Source: Candidatus Nomurabacteria bacterium UBA5155
Lineage (GTDB): Bacteria > Patescibacteriota > Minisyncoccia > Phycocordibacterales > UBA9973
DNA: 43,455 bases
Reading direction: 5' to 3'
NCBI GenBank assembly: GCA_002413705.1
Contig: DHXN01000002.1
Span: forward strand, 1 to 43,455
Shown here: piece after piece, positions 15,463 to 23,906 of the stretch
Position numbering within the stretch: position 1 is the first letter of the stretch
How the letters are laid out: each line of letters opens with the position of its first letter
Notes under the pieces: generated by a model
Database searches by the model: none
What the model saw: only the letters and a program-made list of their open reading frames with translations
Told to the model about the DNA's origin: nothing
Program-made: the position numbers and the translations under genes

Positions 15463-16482
15463 ATGAAAACATATACCTATCATGTCGCTGGCATGCATTG
15501 TCCGTCATGTCCGATGTTAGTAGAAAGTGAATTGGGTGACATACCAGAAATTACAACAGTGAAAGCCTCACTCAAAAAACATTCAGTCGAAATTACGGGA
15601 GATTTTGGAGATCAAACACCAGAACAGATCATTACCGATCTTAATACAGTATTGATACCACATGGCTACACCTTGTCATCAGAAAAACAAAAGCATCATA
15701 TTGCGTGGGCAGATTTTTCTATGGCAATTCCGATAGCGGCAGTATTTATACTGATCTTCATCTTGTTACAAAAACTGGGTATCGTAAATCTTATTACCAG
15801 TTCAAAAATGACATACGGCACTGCGTTTGTGGTCGGAATAATTGCATCAGTTTCAAGCTGTATGGCAGTAGTGGGAGGTCTGGTACTTTCGATGTCAGCA
15901 AATTTTGCCAAGGAAGGTGAAAATACTCGTCCGCAAATACTCTTTCATGTGGGACGAATAGTGTCGTTTCTGATATTGGGTGGAGTGATCGGCGCTATCG
16001 GTTCAGTATTTGTTCTTGGAGGCACAGGAACATTCATATTGAGTTTTCTTGTAGCAATCATTCTATTGATACTTGGCATCAACCTGCTTGATATTTTTCC
16101 TGGCATGAAGAAATTACAACTAGCATTGCCGGGTGGTGTGGGGAAGCGTGTTCATGGTCTTAAAACTATGAATCACACACTGATGCCATTTCTGATCGGT
16201 GTCGCAACTTTCTTTTTGCCATGCGGCTTCACTCAGTCCATGCAGTTGTATGCGCTTTCAACTGGCAGTTTCTGGACAGGGGGACTCACTATGCTTGCTT
16301 TTGCACTTGGCACACTGCCAGTACTCGGCATGTTGAGCTTCAGTTCATTGACTATCCATAAAAAAGCGCAATCAGGTGTCTTCTTCAAAACTGCCGGTAT
16401 TATCGTTATCTTCTTTGGCATTTTTAACTTGATCAACAGTCTCGTAACCGCTGGCATTATCCATCCATTATTCAATCTCTAA
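15463..16482 (+). CDS. HMA domain fused to a DsbD/SafE-like membrane protein
   Basis: 339 residues. An N-terminal heavy-metal-associated domain (about 3-72) with GMHCPSC (C13, C16) is followed by six or seven transmembrane segments from about 84 of the cytochrome-c-biogenesis/DsbD-beta or sulfite-exporter TauE/SafE type. Two intramembrane cysteines, C133 (ASVSSCMAVVGG) and C254 (FFLPCGFTQ), occupy the places of the redox pair in CcdA/DsbD-type proteins. The protein may move reducing equivalents or copper across the membrane. It lies between copA (4 bases) and the cupredoxin gene (12 bases), so copper is the likely substrate or cue. The exact reaction is not known. Confidence 0.85.
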   Translation: MKTYTYHVAGMHCPSCPMLVESELGDIPEITTVKASLKKHSVEITGDFGDQTPEQIITDLNTVLIPHGYTLSSEKQKHHIAWADFSMAIPIAAVFILIFILLQKLGIVNLITSSKMTYGTAFVVGIIASVSSCMAVVGGLVLSMSANFAKEGENTRPQILFHVGRIVSFLILGGVIGAIGSVFVLGGTGTFILSFLVAIILLILGINLLDIFPGMKKLQLALPGGVGKRVHGLKTMNHTLMPFLIGVATFFLPCGFTQSMQLYALSTGSFWTGGLTMLAFALGTLPVLGMLSFSSLTIHKKAQSGVFFKTAGIIVIFFGIFNLINSLVTAGIIHPLFNL

Positions 16483-16494
16483 CAAATCTTCATT

Positions 16495-16890
16495 ATGAAA
16501 ACAATCAACGTTATTATTATCACAGTAATCCTGTTTACGGGGGCTGTTATAGCATTAAACAAATTCTCACCACACCAATCCGCGACTTCGGATGTACAAG
16601 TAAATAATGTCTCCATAGTGAACGGTGTACAAGTTATTACCATCACTGCCAAGGGCGGATATTCCCCGCGTATATCAAATGCAAAAGCTCATATACCTAC
16701 AATCATACGCATGCAAACAAATAATGACTTTGATTGTTCATCATCAGTTAGCATTGCCGCGATAGGGTTTAGATTAGTATTAAAATCTTCAGGTACTACC
16801 GATATTCCTGTGCCAGCACAAAATCCGGGAACTGTTATTCAAGGATTATGCGGCATGGGTATGTATAATTTCACTATTAATTTTAATTAA
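16495..16890 (+). CDS. Membrane-anchored cupredoxin-domain protein
   Basis: 131 residues. An N-terminal anchor (about 4-21) is followed by a cupredoxin-like domain (about 36-130) of the kind often placed behind copper ATPases: TAKGGYSPRI, NNDFDCSSSVSI, and the C-terminal loop GLCGMGMYNF. C81, C119 and Met121/Met123 are the probable copper ligands; the usual ligand histidines are not apparent, so the site may differ from blue-copper proteins and favour Cu(I). It would accept or buffer copper outside the membrane. It is the last gene of the copper operon, followed by two terminator-like hairpins. Confidence 0.8.
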   Translation: MKTINVIIITVILFTGAVIALNKFSPHQSATSDVQVNNVSIVNGVQVITITAKGGYSPRISNAKAHIPTIIRMQTNNDFDCSSSVSIAAIGFRLVLKSSGTTDIPVPAQNPGTVIQGLCGMGMYNFTINFN

Positions 16891-16970
16891 CTAGGGGGAT
16901 TTAAGTAAAGGATATATCTTCTTTATATGGTAACTATCTTTTTCTGCATATTGTAGTACAATGCATTCGT

Positions 16971-17012
16971 AAGACCCCCGGATCTCCTGATATGGGGGTT
17001 TTGCATTTTTTG
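16971..17012 (+). terminator. GC-rich terminator after the copper operon
   Basis: Arms 16971-16979 (AAGACCCCC) and 16994-17002 (GGGGGTTTT, one G-T pair), then GCATTTTTT. A TACAAT box at 16957-16962 lies just upstream, so the hairpin could also end a very short separate transcript. Confidence 0.7.
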
Positions 17013-17033
17013 ACCATTTTTCATACGGCAATA

Positions 17034-17066
17034 AAAAAGTGACACGCTTCAAGCGTGTCACTTTTT
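17034..17066. terminator. Bidirectional terminator
   Basis: A perfect 14-bp stem (AAAAAGTGACACGC with GCGTGTCACTTTTT) and five-base loop. The A-run and T-run allow termination from either side, suiting the copper operon on the plus strand and the small minus-strand ORF at 17074-17196. Confidence 0.8.
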
Positions 17067-17073
17067 ATACTAT

Positions 17074-17196
17074 TTAATCTTTCAGAAAAAATCTTTTTAT
17101 TATATAGAGTGTTCCTGAAAGATCAGCAGTATGGGACAAGGCCCATGCCGCACATACTGTACCTACAGCATATGCAATTACGCCAATGTACATCAT
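17074..17196 (-). CDS. Possible 40-residue membrane peptide
   Basis: A 40-codon minus-strand frame beginning MMYIGVIAYAVGTVCAAW, with one hydrophobic helix (about 3-20) and a basic end (IIKRFFLKD). It stops eight bases before a terminator hairpin whose T-run suits the minus strand. No family is recognised and no clear -10 box is placed for leaderless expression. It could be non-coding. Confidence 0.35.
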   Translation of the reverse strand: MMYIGVIAYAVGTVCAAWALSHTADLSGTLYIIKRFFLKD

Positions 17197-17276
17197 GATC
17201 TGTTATTTTCTTACCGGAATTATACCATTACCTTAACTATTTGCAATAGTTAAGGATTTTCGGTACTATGCAAGCA

Positions 17277-18026
17277 ATGAAATCTCAAAAAGAAAAGGAT
17301 GATAAAGTCTATTTATACGGTAAGCATGCCTTGCGCGAAGCATTGCTGGCAAAACCTGCGTCTGTGCAAAAAGTATTTTTGGATGTCAATGCAGAAAGTG
17401 ATATTGAACTAACAGACCTTCTTAAAAAACACGGCATTGCCGTTAACAGTATGAAGCAAGAAGCAAAAAATAGCCTTGCGGGCGACGCTGTGCATCAAGG
17501 CGTGATTGCTGTCATCAATACTGAAAAATTGTATACACCGTTTGAAGAAGCGTTGAAGCTTTTTGATACAGCGAAAAATCCCTGTTTCGTCTTGCTCGAT
17601 GAACTGCATGACCCACACAACGTCGGCGCAATCATTCGCTCAGCTGCCGCATTTGGCGCGCATGCGATCCTGATGCCCGAACACAATCAGTCACCAATCA
17701 CTGGTACGGTCATCAAGACTTCTGCCGGCATGGTCTTCCGTATTCCTATTGTCAAAATCGGTAATGTGAATCAGACAGTACGACTGTTGAAAGAAAAACA
17801 TATGTGGAGCTATGGACTGGTTATGAATGGCGACACGCCATTGAACAAAGCTGTTTTTGACACCGCCACACTATTTATTGTTGGCAATGAATCGACCGGT
17901 ATTAGAGAAAAAACATTGGAGTTGTGTGATATTGGATTGACTATTCCCATGAGTCCAGAATGTGAATCGTTGAATGCATCAGTGGCAGCGTCGGTGGTAT
18001 TGTACGAATGGAGTAGGGGAAAATAA
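17277..18026 (+). CDS. TrmH/RlmB-family 23S rRNA 2'-O-methyltransferase
   Basis: 249 residues from the ATG at 17277. An N-terminal L30e-like substrate-binding domain (about 10-80, YLYGKHALREALLA) is followed by the SPOUT methyltransferase domain with its three motifs: DELHDPHNVGAIIRSAAAFG, IVGNESTGIREKTLELCD and IPMSPECESLNASVAASVVLYE (the knot that binds SAM). It most resembles RlmB, which methylates G2251 of 23S rRNA. An ATG nine bases earlier (17268) is overlapped by the predicted -10 box TACTAT (17264-17269), so the downstream start fits the local leaderless pattern better. The next gene is convergent. Confidence 0.9.
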   Translation: MKSQKEKDDKVYLYGKHALREALLAKPASVQKVFLDVNAESDIELTDLLKKHGIAVNSMKQEAKNSLAGDAVHQGVIAVINTEKLYTPFEEALKLFDTAKNPCFVLLDELHDPHNVGAIIRSAAAFGAHAILMPEHNQSPITGTVIKTSAGMVFRIPIVKIGNVNQTVRLLKEKHMWSYGLVMNGDTPLNKAVFDTATLFIVGNESTGIREKTLELCDIGLTIPMSPECESLNASVAASVVLYEWSRGK

Positions 18027-18032
18027 AAAAGA

Positions 18033-18048
18033 ATCGCTTTTAAGCGAT
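18033..18048. terminator. Hairpin between convergent genes
   Basis: A 7-bp stem ATCGCTT/AAGCGAT with a two-base loop. On the minus strand it is followed by a T-rich run (six T), so it mainly suits the end of the 18060-18341 gene; the plus-strand side is less T-rich. Confidence 0.55.
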
Positions 18049-18059
18049 CCATTTTCAAT

Positions 18060-18341
18060 TTAGATTGATTTTCTCTCCGGCCATAACAACACGGTGGCAG
18101 TAATATATGCTGGAACAAAGATTGCCAGAAATACTACCATTTGATCATTGTAAGAATACGATTCTTTCCATACAACGTAACTGACCGCACCTAATGCAAT
18201 AATACATGCGTACAACGGATAGGGATAAAGCAGTGTTTTACTTTCGATAAGGCCATTTTCTATAAAAAGGCGATAGGTAACATGTGATGATATCACCCCA
18301 GTGAGTATCATTGATGCGATAAAAATAAGATTTTCTACCAT
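18060..18341 (-). CDS. Three-helix membrane protein of unknown function
   Basis: 93 residues with three hydrophobic segments (about 3-20, 41-58, 67-87) and a charged C-terminus (WPERKSI). I recognise no family. The protein is convergent with the RNA methyltransferase gene and divergent from gltX, separated from it by 77 bases. Hydrophobicity, a plausible ATG and a terminator hairpin after the stop support it as real. Confidence 0.6.
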   Translation of the reverse strand: MVENLIFIASMILTGVISSHVTYRLFIENGLIESKTLLYPYPLYACIIALGAVSYVVWKESYSYNDQMVVFLAIFVPAYITATVLLWPERKSI

Positions 18342-18418
18342 GATTTTAAGGTTTCATTTAAATATAGAACTCTCAAAATTTTTGTCAACTAAACAGGCGA
18401 ATATGCTATTATATCCTT

Positions 18419-19801
18419 ATGGAAGAAACTAAAAGAATAGTGACACGCTTTGCACCGAGTCCAACTGGCAAGGCTCATGCCGGAAGTTATCGTACCGCTA
18501 TGTATGCGTGGCTTTTTGCTCGCAACCAAGGAGGGAAGTTTATTTTACGAATTGAAGATACTGATACTGCTCGTAATAGTAAAGAAGCTCAAGATGATAT
18601 CTATGAAGCGTTGTCATGGCTTGGTATTGATAATGATGAACAATATATTCAATCAGAGCATCTTGTTCGTCATCAAGAACTGCTTAATAAACTGATCACT
18701 GAAGACAAAGCATATATTTCTCGCGAAGAAGCCAAAGATGGTTCTGGCGTCATGAAAGACATTATTCGTTTTCGTAATCCCAATACGCTAGTGACATTTG
18801 TCGATCTTATTCGCGGACCGATCAGTATCGATACTACCGATCTTGGCGACTTTGTCATTGCTCGTACTATCAATGAACCTTTGTATCACTTGGCAGTAGT
18901 GATAGACGATCATGATGAAAGGGTAACACATGTTATTCGTGCAGAAGAACATATTGCCAACACTCCTCGTCATATTCTTTTATTAGAAGCTTTTGAATGG
19001 GACATACCTGCATATGCGCATCTTCCACTTGTGCTTGGTCAAGATAAGCAGAAACTTTCCAAACGCAGAAATGCTTTGCCAATGACCGACTATGCTAAAG
19101 TCGGGTATTTACCAGAAGCCGTGTTTAATTGTATCGCCATGATTGGATGGAACCCTGCAGATCCAGGATCGGATCAGGAATTATTTACTACTGAAGAACT
19201 TATCAAACGATTTGATTTTGCGCGCATGCAAAAAGGTGGAGCAGTATTTAACATTGAGAAATTAAATTGGTTCAATCGCGAATACATCAAAAAACTTTCG
19301 ATGCAGGAATTTTGGAAACATGCGCACGTGTGGCTGCCAGTGTGGATCGAGAACATTCCATCGACACAGGAAATGCTCAAAAAGATCGAGCATTTGTTCC
19401 GCGACCACATTGAAAAGTTTTCTGATATTGCGACATTGCTCAGTGCTGATGATGTGAGTGACCGCGGCGCGGCGGAGTTTGATTATTTTTTCATGGAGCC
19501 AATTGTCGATGAAAAAATACTGGTATGGAAAACATTGAAAGATGATCCGGACGGTCTTGAAAAAACAAAAACATATTTGAAACAAGTTGCCGCATTGCTT
19601 GCGCCACTAACTGAAGAAACTTGGAACTATGACGGTATTAAAAACGTATTGATTGAATATGCTGATCAAGAAGGAAAGGGAAATGTGCTCTGGCCGCTTC
19701 GTGTCGCACTGTCAGGAAAAGAAAAATCACCCGACCCGTTTGAAATGGCTAGCATTTTAGGAAAAGATGCAACAATTCGTCGAGTTCTAGTGTATATATA
19801 G
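18419..19801 (+). CDS. gltX: Glutamyl-tRNA synthetase
   Basis: 460 residues; class I synthetase charging tRNA-Glu (and perhaps tRNA-Gln). The N-terminus has RFAPSPTGKAHAGSYRTAMY, where the HIGH signature reads HAGS (20-23). The KMSKS-type loop is KLSKR (212-216). LRIEDTDTARN and the PLYHLAVVIDDHDERVTHVIRAEEH segment mark the catalytic domain, and the C-terminal helical anticodon-binding region runs from about 310. A TATTAT box with TG one base upstream ends six bases before the ATG, so the mRNA should be leaderless. Whether it is discriminating cannot be decided because no gatCAB is in view. Confidence 0.95.
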   Translation: MEETKRIVTRFAPSPTGKAHAGSYRTAMYAWLFARNQGGKFILRIEDTDTARNSKEAQDDIYEALSWLGIDNDEQYIQSEHLVRHQELLNKLITEDKAYISREEAKDGSGVMKDIIRFRNPNTLVTFVDLIRGPISIDTTDLGDFVIARTINEPLYHLAVVIDDHDERVTHVIRAEEHIANTPRHILLLEAFEWDIPAYAHLPLVLGQDKQKLSKRRNALPMTDYAKVGYLPEAVFNCIAMIGWNPADPGSDQELFTTEELIKRFDFARMQKGGAVFNIEKLNWFNREYIKKLSMQEFWKHAHVWLPVWIENIPSTQEMLKKIEHLFRDHIEKFSDIATLLSADDVSDRGAAEFDYFFMEPIVDEKILVWKTLKDDPDGLEKTKTYLKQVAALLAPLTEETWNYDGIKNVLIEYADQEGKGNVLWPLRVALSGKEKSPDPFEMASILGKDATIRRVLVYI

Positions 19802-19895
19802 ATGGTGGATTTTGCATTTCTCGCGCCACTGGAATTTATAAATTATTTAGAATAACTTTTGTTTTTGATGATACTCCGCTTGCTATACCTAGTGG

Positions 19896-22800
19896 ATGCA
19901 AATATCAAATCAATCAAAATTATTTTTTAGCAGTATTTTATTTTTAGCACTGTTCTTTTTTCCATGTCTTGGATATGCGGCCACACAGCCATTTTCTAAC
20001 GTGCGTACTGACACGACACTTGATCCGTCCATAACGTATGTCGTTGATCAGTATGCAACAGTTTTTGCTGGAGCAACACTGACTATTCCAGCCGGCACGC
20101 ATATTATTATGCCGCCATACACCACCATAACTTTTTTGGGTAATGTAGTTGCCAAAGGAACAGCTGAAAACCCGATCAATATAATAGGTGCCGCCACACC
20201 GGTGTTCATTCCGGAAGTAGAGCCAGTCGTACAGTCATCAGGCACGCAGTCACCAGCCGTTCAAAGTCCTGAAATTATTTCGAACACAAACGCAAAATAC
20301 GGCACTGTCTATTTTAAGTCCGGATCTACGGCTGTAATGGACTATACCAATTTCGACAATGGTGCCAGTGCCATGCAAGTTGAGGGTGGTGCGCAAGTTA
20401 CATTGACACACAGTACGATCAGCAACAGCGGCACCGGGGTGTTTATCGGAACAGATGCAACAGTAAATCTGACCAGTGATACGTTTAACAATGTTGCCAT
20501 TCCGGCAGCCGTTGAATTTTATAGTACTTTTACTCATTCCAACAGCACGTTCATCAATACCGGCATCAATGGTTGGAATACCGGAGGATATATCAAAGCA
20601 GGCGACAATATTGCACTGGATTCCACTGACGGCGAGTATCTGGTGTTTAATATCACGGTACCCAAGGGTGCAACATTTACTATCAATCCGGGTGTTACGG
20701 TAAAAATCAAAGACGGGGATAGTATTGAAGTTGACGGCACACTTTCAGCTAAAGGAACAAATGATAAACCGATCACCATATACGGCGATGGGGTATGTAC
20801 TTTGCATGCTCCGGTGATACATTTTTTCCGTAACGATGCGGGTAGTATTGAACATACGCGTTTGAACAATCTTTGCTCGGGTATTAATGGAGAGGAATCA
20901 GTGGTGACATTGCTCGACGATAGTTTTGATACCATTGCCGGTACAGCAGTTTCTTTTTCTAGTTCTACAATTAGTGCGACTGGTCTGAAGATGCATGATG
21001 TATTTCAAGGAGTGAAGCAAATCAATAGCGGTAAGTTGAAAATAGCTGATAGTGATTTCAGTTTGATCAATGGTAAAGGTCCTGCCATAGAAGTTGATGC
21101 AGAAGTTCCGTTAACTATGTCTGCCACATCGATCACCGGTGCCGATGTCTGTCTTGGCGTGTCACAAAACTCTGCGCTTGCTGCCGACGGACTGAAACTC
21201 AGTGATTGCTCCAAGATTGGTATTCAAAGTGATAACAGCACGACATTGCCAACAGGTATCACACTGACCAACAGTGATATTGCTCATAGCGGTATCGCGT
21301 TGCAGTTCATCAATGCATTGGTGACAAATATTTCTCACAATATATTTCATGACAATACTGTCGGCGTGTCGCTGACAAAAATGCCCGTGACCACTATCAT
21401 TAATAATGGCTGGGGCAGTGACAGCGGTCCAACGATCGCATCAAATCCCAACGGTACTGGCAACTCTATCGTATTGAGTGACACACCCGAACCCGTCTAT
21501 CGTCCATGGACTGGTATGAAAGCACCACCCGAACACAATCCAATTATCATTGTGCCAGGCATCACCGGTTCGGTATTGATCAAGGATTATGGTGATAAAA
21601 GCGAGCTTTGGCCGAATATCACAAAACTGGCACTCAGTCCGACTGATAGCTTTTTGAACGATTTGGAATTGTTGCAGGATGGTACACCGAGCACTGTGCG
21701 CCCTATAGTGGTATCCGATATTGTGCGATCGGCATCAACGACCGATATTTTCAAGAGCATGATCAGCTCACTTGAGCAAAGTGGCTATACTGAAGGCACA
21801 AATTTATTCGTGCTGCCCTATGATTGGCGACTCAGTAATACGACCAATCAAGCGTTGTTAAAAGATACTATTGCCAATGCACTGGCGAAGAGTGGTAAGT
21901 CGAAAGTAAATATTATTGCGCACAGCATGGGCGGACTTTTGGTGAAAGACTATATCGCAAAAAATCCTACTACACCGATTGATAATTTATTTTATATCGG
22001 CGTGCCACATATCGGCGCGCCGAAAGCATTCAAGATGCTGATGTACGGTGACGATATGGGTTTCAGTTTTTCGATTGCCGATGCTTTAAGGATCTCAATC
22101 CTGGATCCAAATCGTGCAAAAACAATTAGTCAAAATATGCCGGCAGTGTATGAATTATTACCAAGTCAGAAATATTTAGACGTCATAGGATCATATGTCA
22201 GAGATTTGACACAAAATCCGGCGGAGCTTGATAAGCCATCAACAGAATCATTGATGACGATTGATGGCAGAAATAAAAAAATGTTTCCTTTCGCACAAGC
22301 ACTGCATGATGACACTGACAATCTCGATACATCAACATTTTCAGCATATGATTTTGTCGGTTGCGGATCGACCAAAACGATTAACGGATTTACCGACACC
22401 AGAAAGCAGGTCTTTAGCCTGACCGGACTGAGTTTTGTTCCCGAATACCGCATGTCGTATGGCAGTGGTGATGGTGTCGTGCCGATGAACAGTGCCAATG
22501 CTGGCAATGGCGCAACGAATTATTATGTGACAGCAGGTTCGCACGGCACACTGCCTGCGGTGTCACAAATTCAAACTACGATCAACAGTATTTTGAACGG
22601 TACTATTATCGATACCTCTGCATCAGGAGTATCCACAACAGCAACTAGTTGCGCATCATCCGGTGATATTGTGGAGGTACACAGTCCTATGACACTTGAT
22701 GTTTATGATGATCAAGGGAGGCATGATGGTCCAAATGCTGACGGCACCATTGAAAAAAGTATTCCCAATTCTCAGTACGACATGATCGGCGACCAAAAGT

Positions 22801-23888
22801 TCGCATATTTACCAACTGGTCCAAACTATAAAATCGTAAATCACGCTCAAGCGACAGGTTCGTATGACATGTACGTTAGCCATAGCGGAGACGATGATAC
22901 TATCACGCATCAGACATACTTTTATAACATTCCGATCACAACTGATCACAGCACAGGCACGATGATGATCGGACCGTCGTATGATCCCGCGGTTGCAAAC
23001 TATGATATCGAAATGGATGAAAACGGTGATGGTGTGGTTGATAATTTCTATTACCCAGCCTCATCATTTATAGGAGATCAAATAAATGACATCACGCCAC
23101 CTGTTACTAACGTAACTATCATCAGCAATAAAATAACATTCACGGCAACAGATGATAATTCTGGCGTGCTAAATACAAAATATTCAACTGACACTATCAA
23201 TTGGAATACCTACAACGGTTCATTTGATGTGCCAATAGGAAGTACTGTGCAATTTTTATCCATAGATAGAGTTGGTAACTCAGAAAACATACAGCAGGTA
23301 GTCATTCCCAGTGCAACAACTAATACCACAGTCGACACTCCGGTAGTGACTCCTCCAGCAGATGAGACAAGTACAACACCGATCCCAACAATTCCTACAA
23401 CACAAACTGAGGCAGTACAAAGTGCAGCAGTTGCACCCATGACGGTTCCCGATAATATTACCAACGTCACCAACGACAGTGGTGGAGGAAACGGTATTTC
23501 GTATGTACCCACTGATCAGTCCGATACGAGTGACACGACTGATGCGATCGATACGGTCGACAGCATTCAAAACACGTTTGAACAAAGCCAAGATACTGAT
23601 ACTCAAGATGTTACTGATGTTGCTGTGGAACAACCCTCGGATGATACAGATCAGACGGTAACAGATACAACGGATACAAAGTCAGATACTTCTTCAACTG
23701 ATTCTTCCAAAGGTAGTGCGCAAGAACAGGGTAGTGCCACTGTTTTGCCGGATGCTCCATCTCTGAGTCAGACACTGCTGGCATCTGCCGCCACAGCCAT
23801 GCCCATAAAGCATGCATCACTACTTCTGCCAGTCATGATTATTATCATTTTCACCACATTATTGGTATTGATCAAAAAACGTCGCTAA
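19896..23888 (+). CDS. Large surface protein: beta-helix plus LCAT-like lipase
   Basis: 1330 residues. A signal peptide (1-28, ending LGYA-AT) is followed by a right-handed parallel beta-helix region (about 30-540: repeated ITLTNSDI/GVFIGTDATVNLTSDTF-type rungs). An alpha/beta hydrolase of the LCAT/PGAP1 lipase type follows (about 545-900), with PIIIVPGITGS, VLPYDWRLS and the nucleophile elbow AHSMGG (S677). Then come a beta-sandwich segment (about 1070-1145, FTATDDNSGV, SIDRVGNSE), a Thr/Asp/Ser-rich stalk, and a C-terminal membrane helix plus KKRR (about 1309-1330). It is thus displayed outside with both ends explained. It may hydrolyse host or environmental lipids while the beta-helix binds a polymer; the substrate is unknown. 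An extended -10, TGCTATACC, ends six bases before the ATG. Confidence 0.8.
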   Translation: MQISNQSKLFFSSILFLALFFFPCLGYAATQPFSNVRTDTTLDPSITYVVDQYATVFAGATLTIPAGTHIIMPPYTTITFLGNVVAKGTAENPINIIGAATPVFIPEVEPVVQSSGTQSPAVQSPEIISNTNAKYGTVYFKSGSTAVMDYTNFDNGASAMQVEGGAQVTLTHSTISNSGTGVFIGTDATVNLTSDTFNNVAIPAAVEFYSTFTHSNSTFINTGINGWNTGGYIKAGDNIALDSTDGEYLVFNITVPKGATFTINPGVTVKIKDGDSIEVDGTLSAKGTNDKPITIYGDGVCTLHAPVIHFFRNDAGSIEHTRLNNLCSGINGEESVVTLLDDSFDTIAGTAVSFSSSTISATGLKMHDVFQGVKQINSGKLKIADSDFSLINGKGPAIEVDAEVPLTMSATSITGADVCLGVSQNSALAADGLKLSDCSKIGIQSDNSTTLPTGITLTNSDIAHSGIALQFINALVTNISHNIFHDNTVGVSLTKMPVTTIINNGWGSDSGPTIASNPNGTGNSIVLSDTPEPVYRPWTGMKAPPEHNPIIIVPGITGSVLIKDYGDKSELWPNITKLALSPTDSFLNDLELLQDGTPSTVRPIVVSDIVRSASTTDIFKSMISSLEQSGYTEGTNLFVLPYDWRLSNTTNQALLKDTIANALAKSGKSKVNIIAHSMGGLLVKDYIAKNPTTPIDNLFYIGVPHIGAPKAFKMLMYGDDMGFSFSIADALRISILDPNRAKTISQNMPAVYELLPSQKYLDVIGSYVRDLTQNPAELDKPSTESLMTIDGRNKKMFPFAQALHDDTDNLDTSTFSAYDFVGCGSTKTINGFTDTRKQVFSLTGLSFVPEYRMSYGSGDGVVPMNSANAGNGATNYYVTAGSHGTLPAVSQIQTTINSILNGTIIDTSASGVSTTATSCASSGDIVEVHSPMTLDVYDDQGRHDGPNADGTIEKSIPNSQYDMIGDQKFAYLPTGPNYKIVNHAQATGSYDMYVSHSGDDDTITHQTYFYNIPITTDHSTGTMMIGPSYDPAVANYDIEMDENGDGVVDNFYYPASSFIGDQINDITPPVTNVTIISNKITFTATDDNSGVLNTKYSTDTINWNTYNGSFDVPIGSTVQFLSIDRVGNSENIQQVVIPSATTNTTVDTPVVTPPADETSTTPIPTIPTTQTEAVQSAAVAPMTVPDNITNVTNDSGGGNGISYVPTDQSDTSDTTDAIDTVDSIQNTFEQSQDTDTQDVTDVAVEQPSDDTDQTVTDTTDTKSDTSSTDSSKGSAQEQGSATVLPDAPSLSQTLLASAATAMPIKHASLLLPVMIIIIFTTLLVLIKKRR

Positions 23889-23906
23889 GTGATACAATCA
23901 ACCCTG

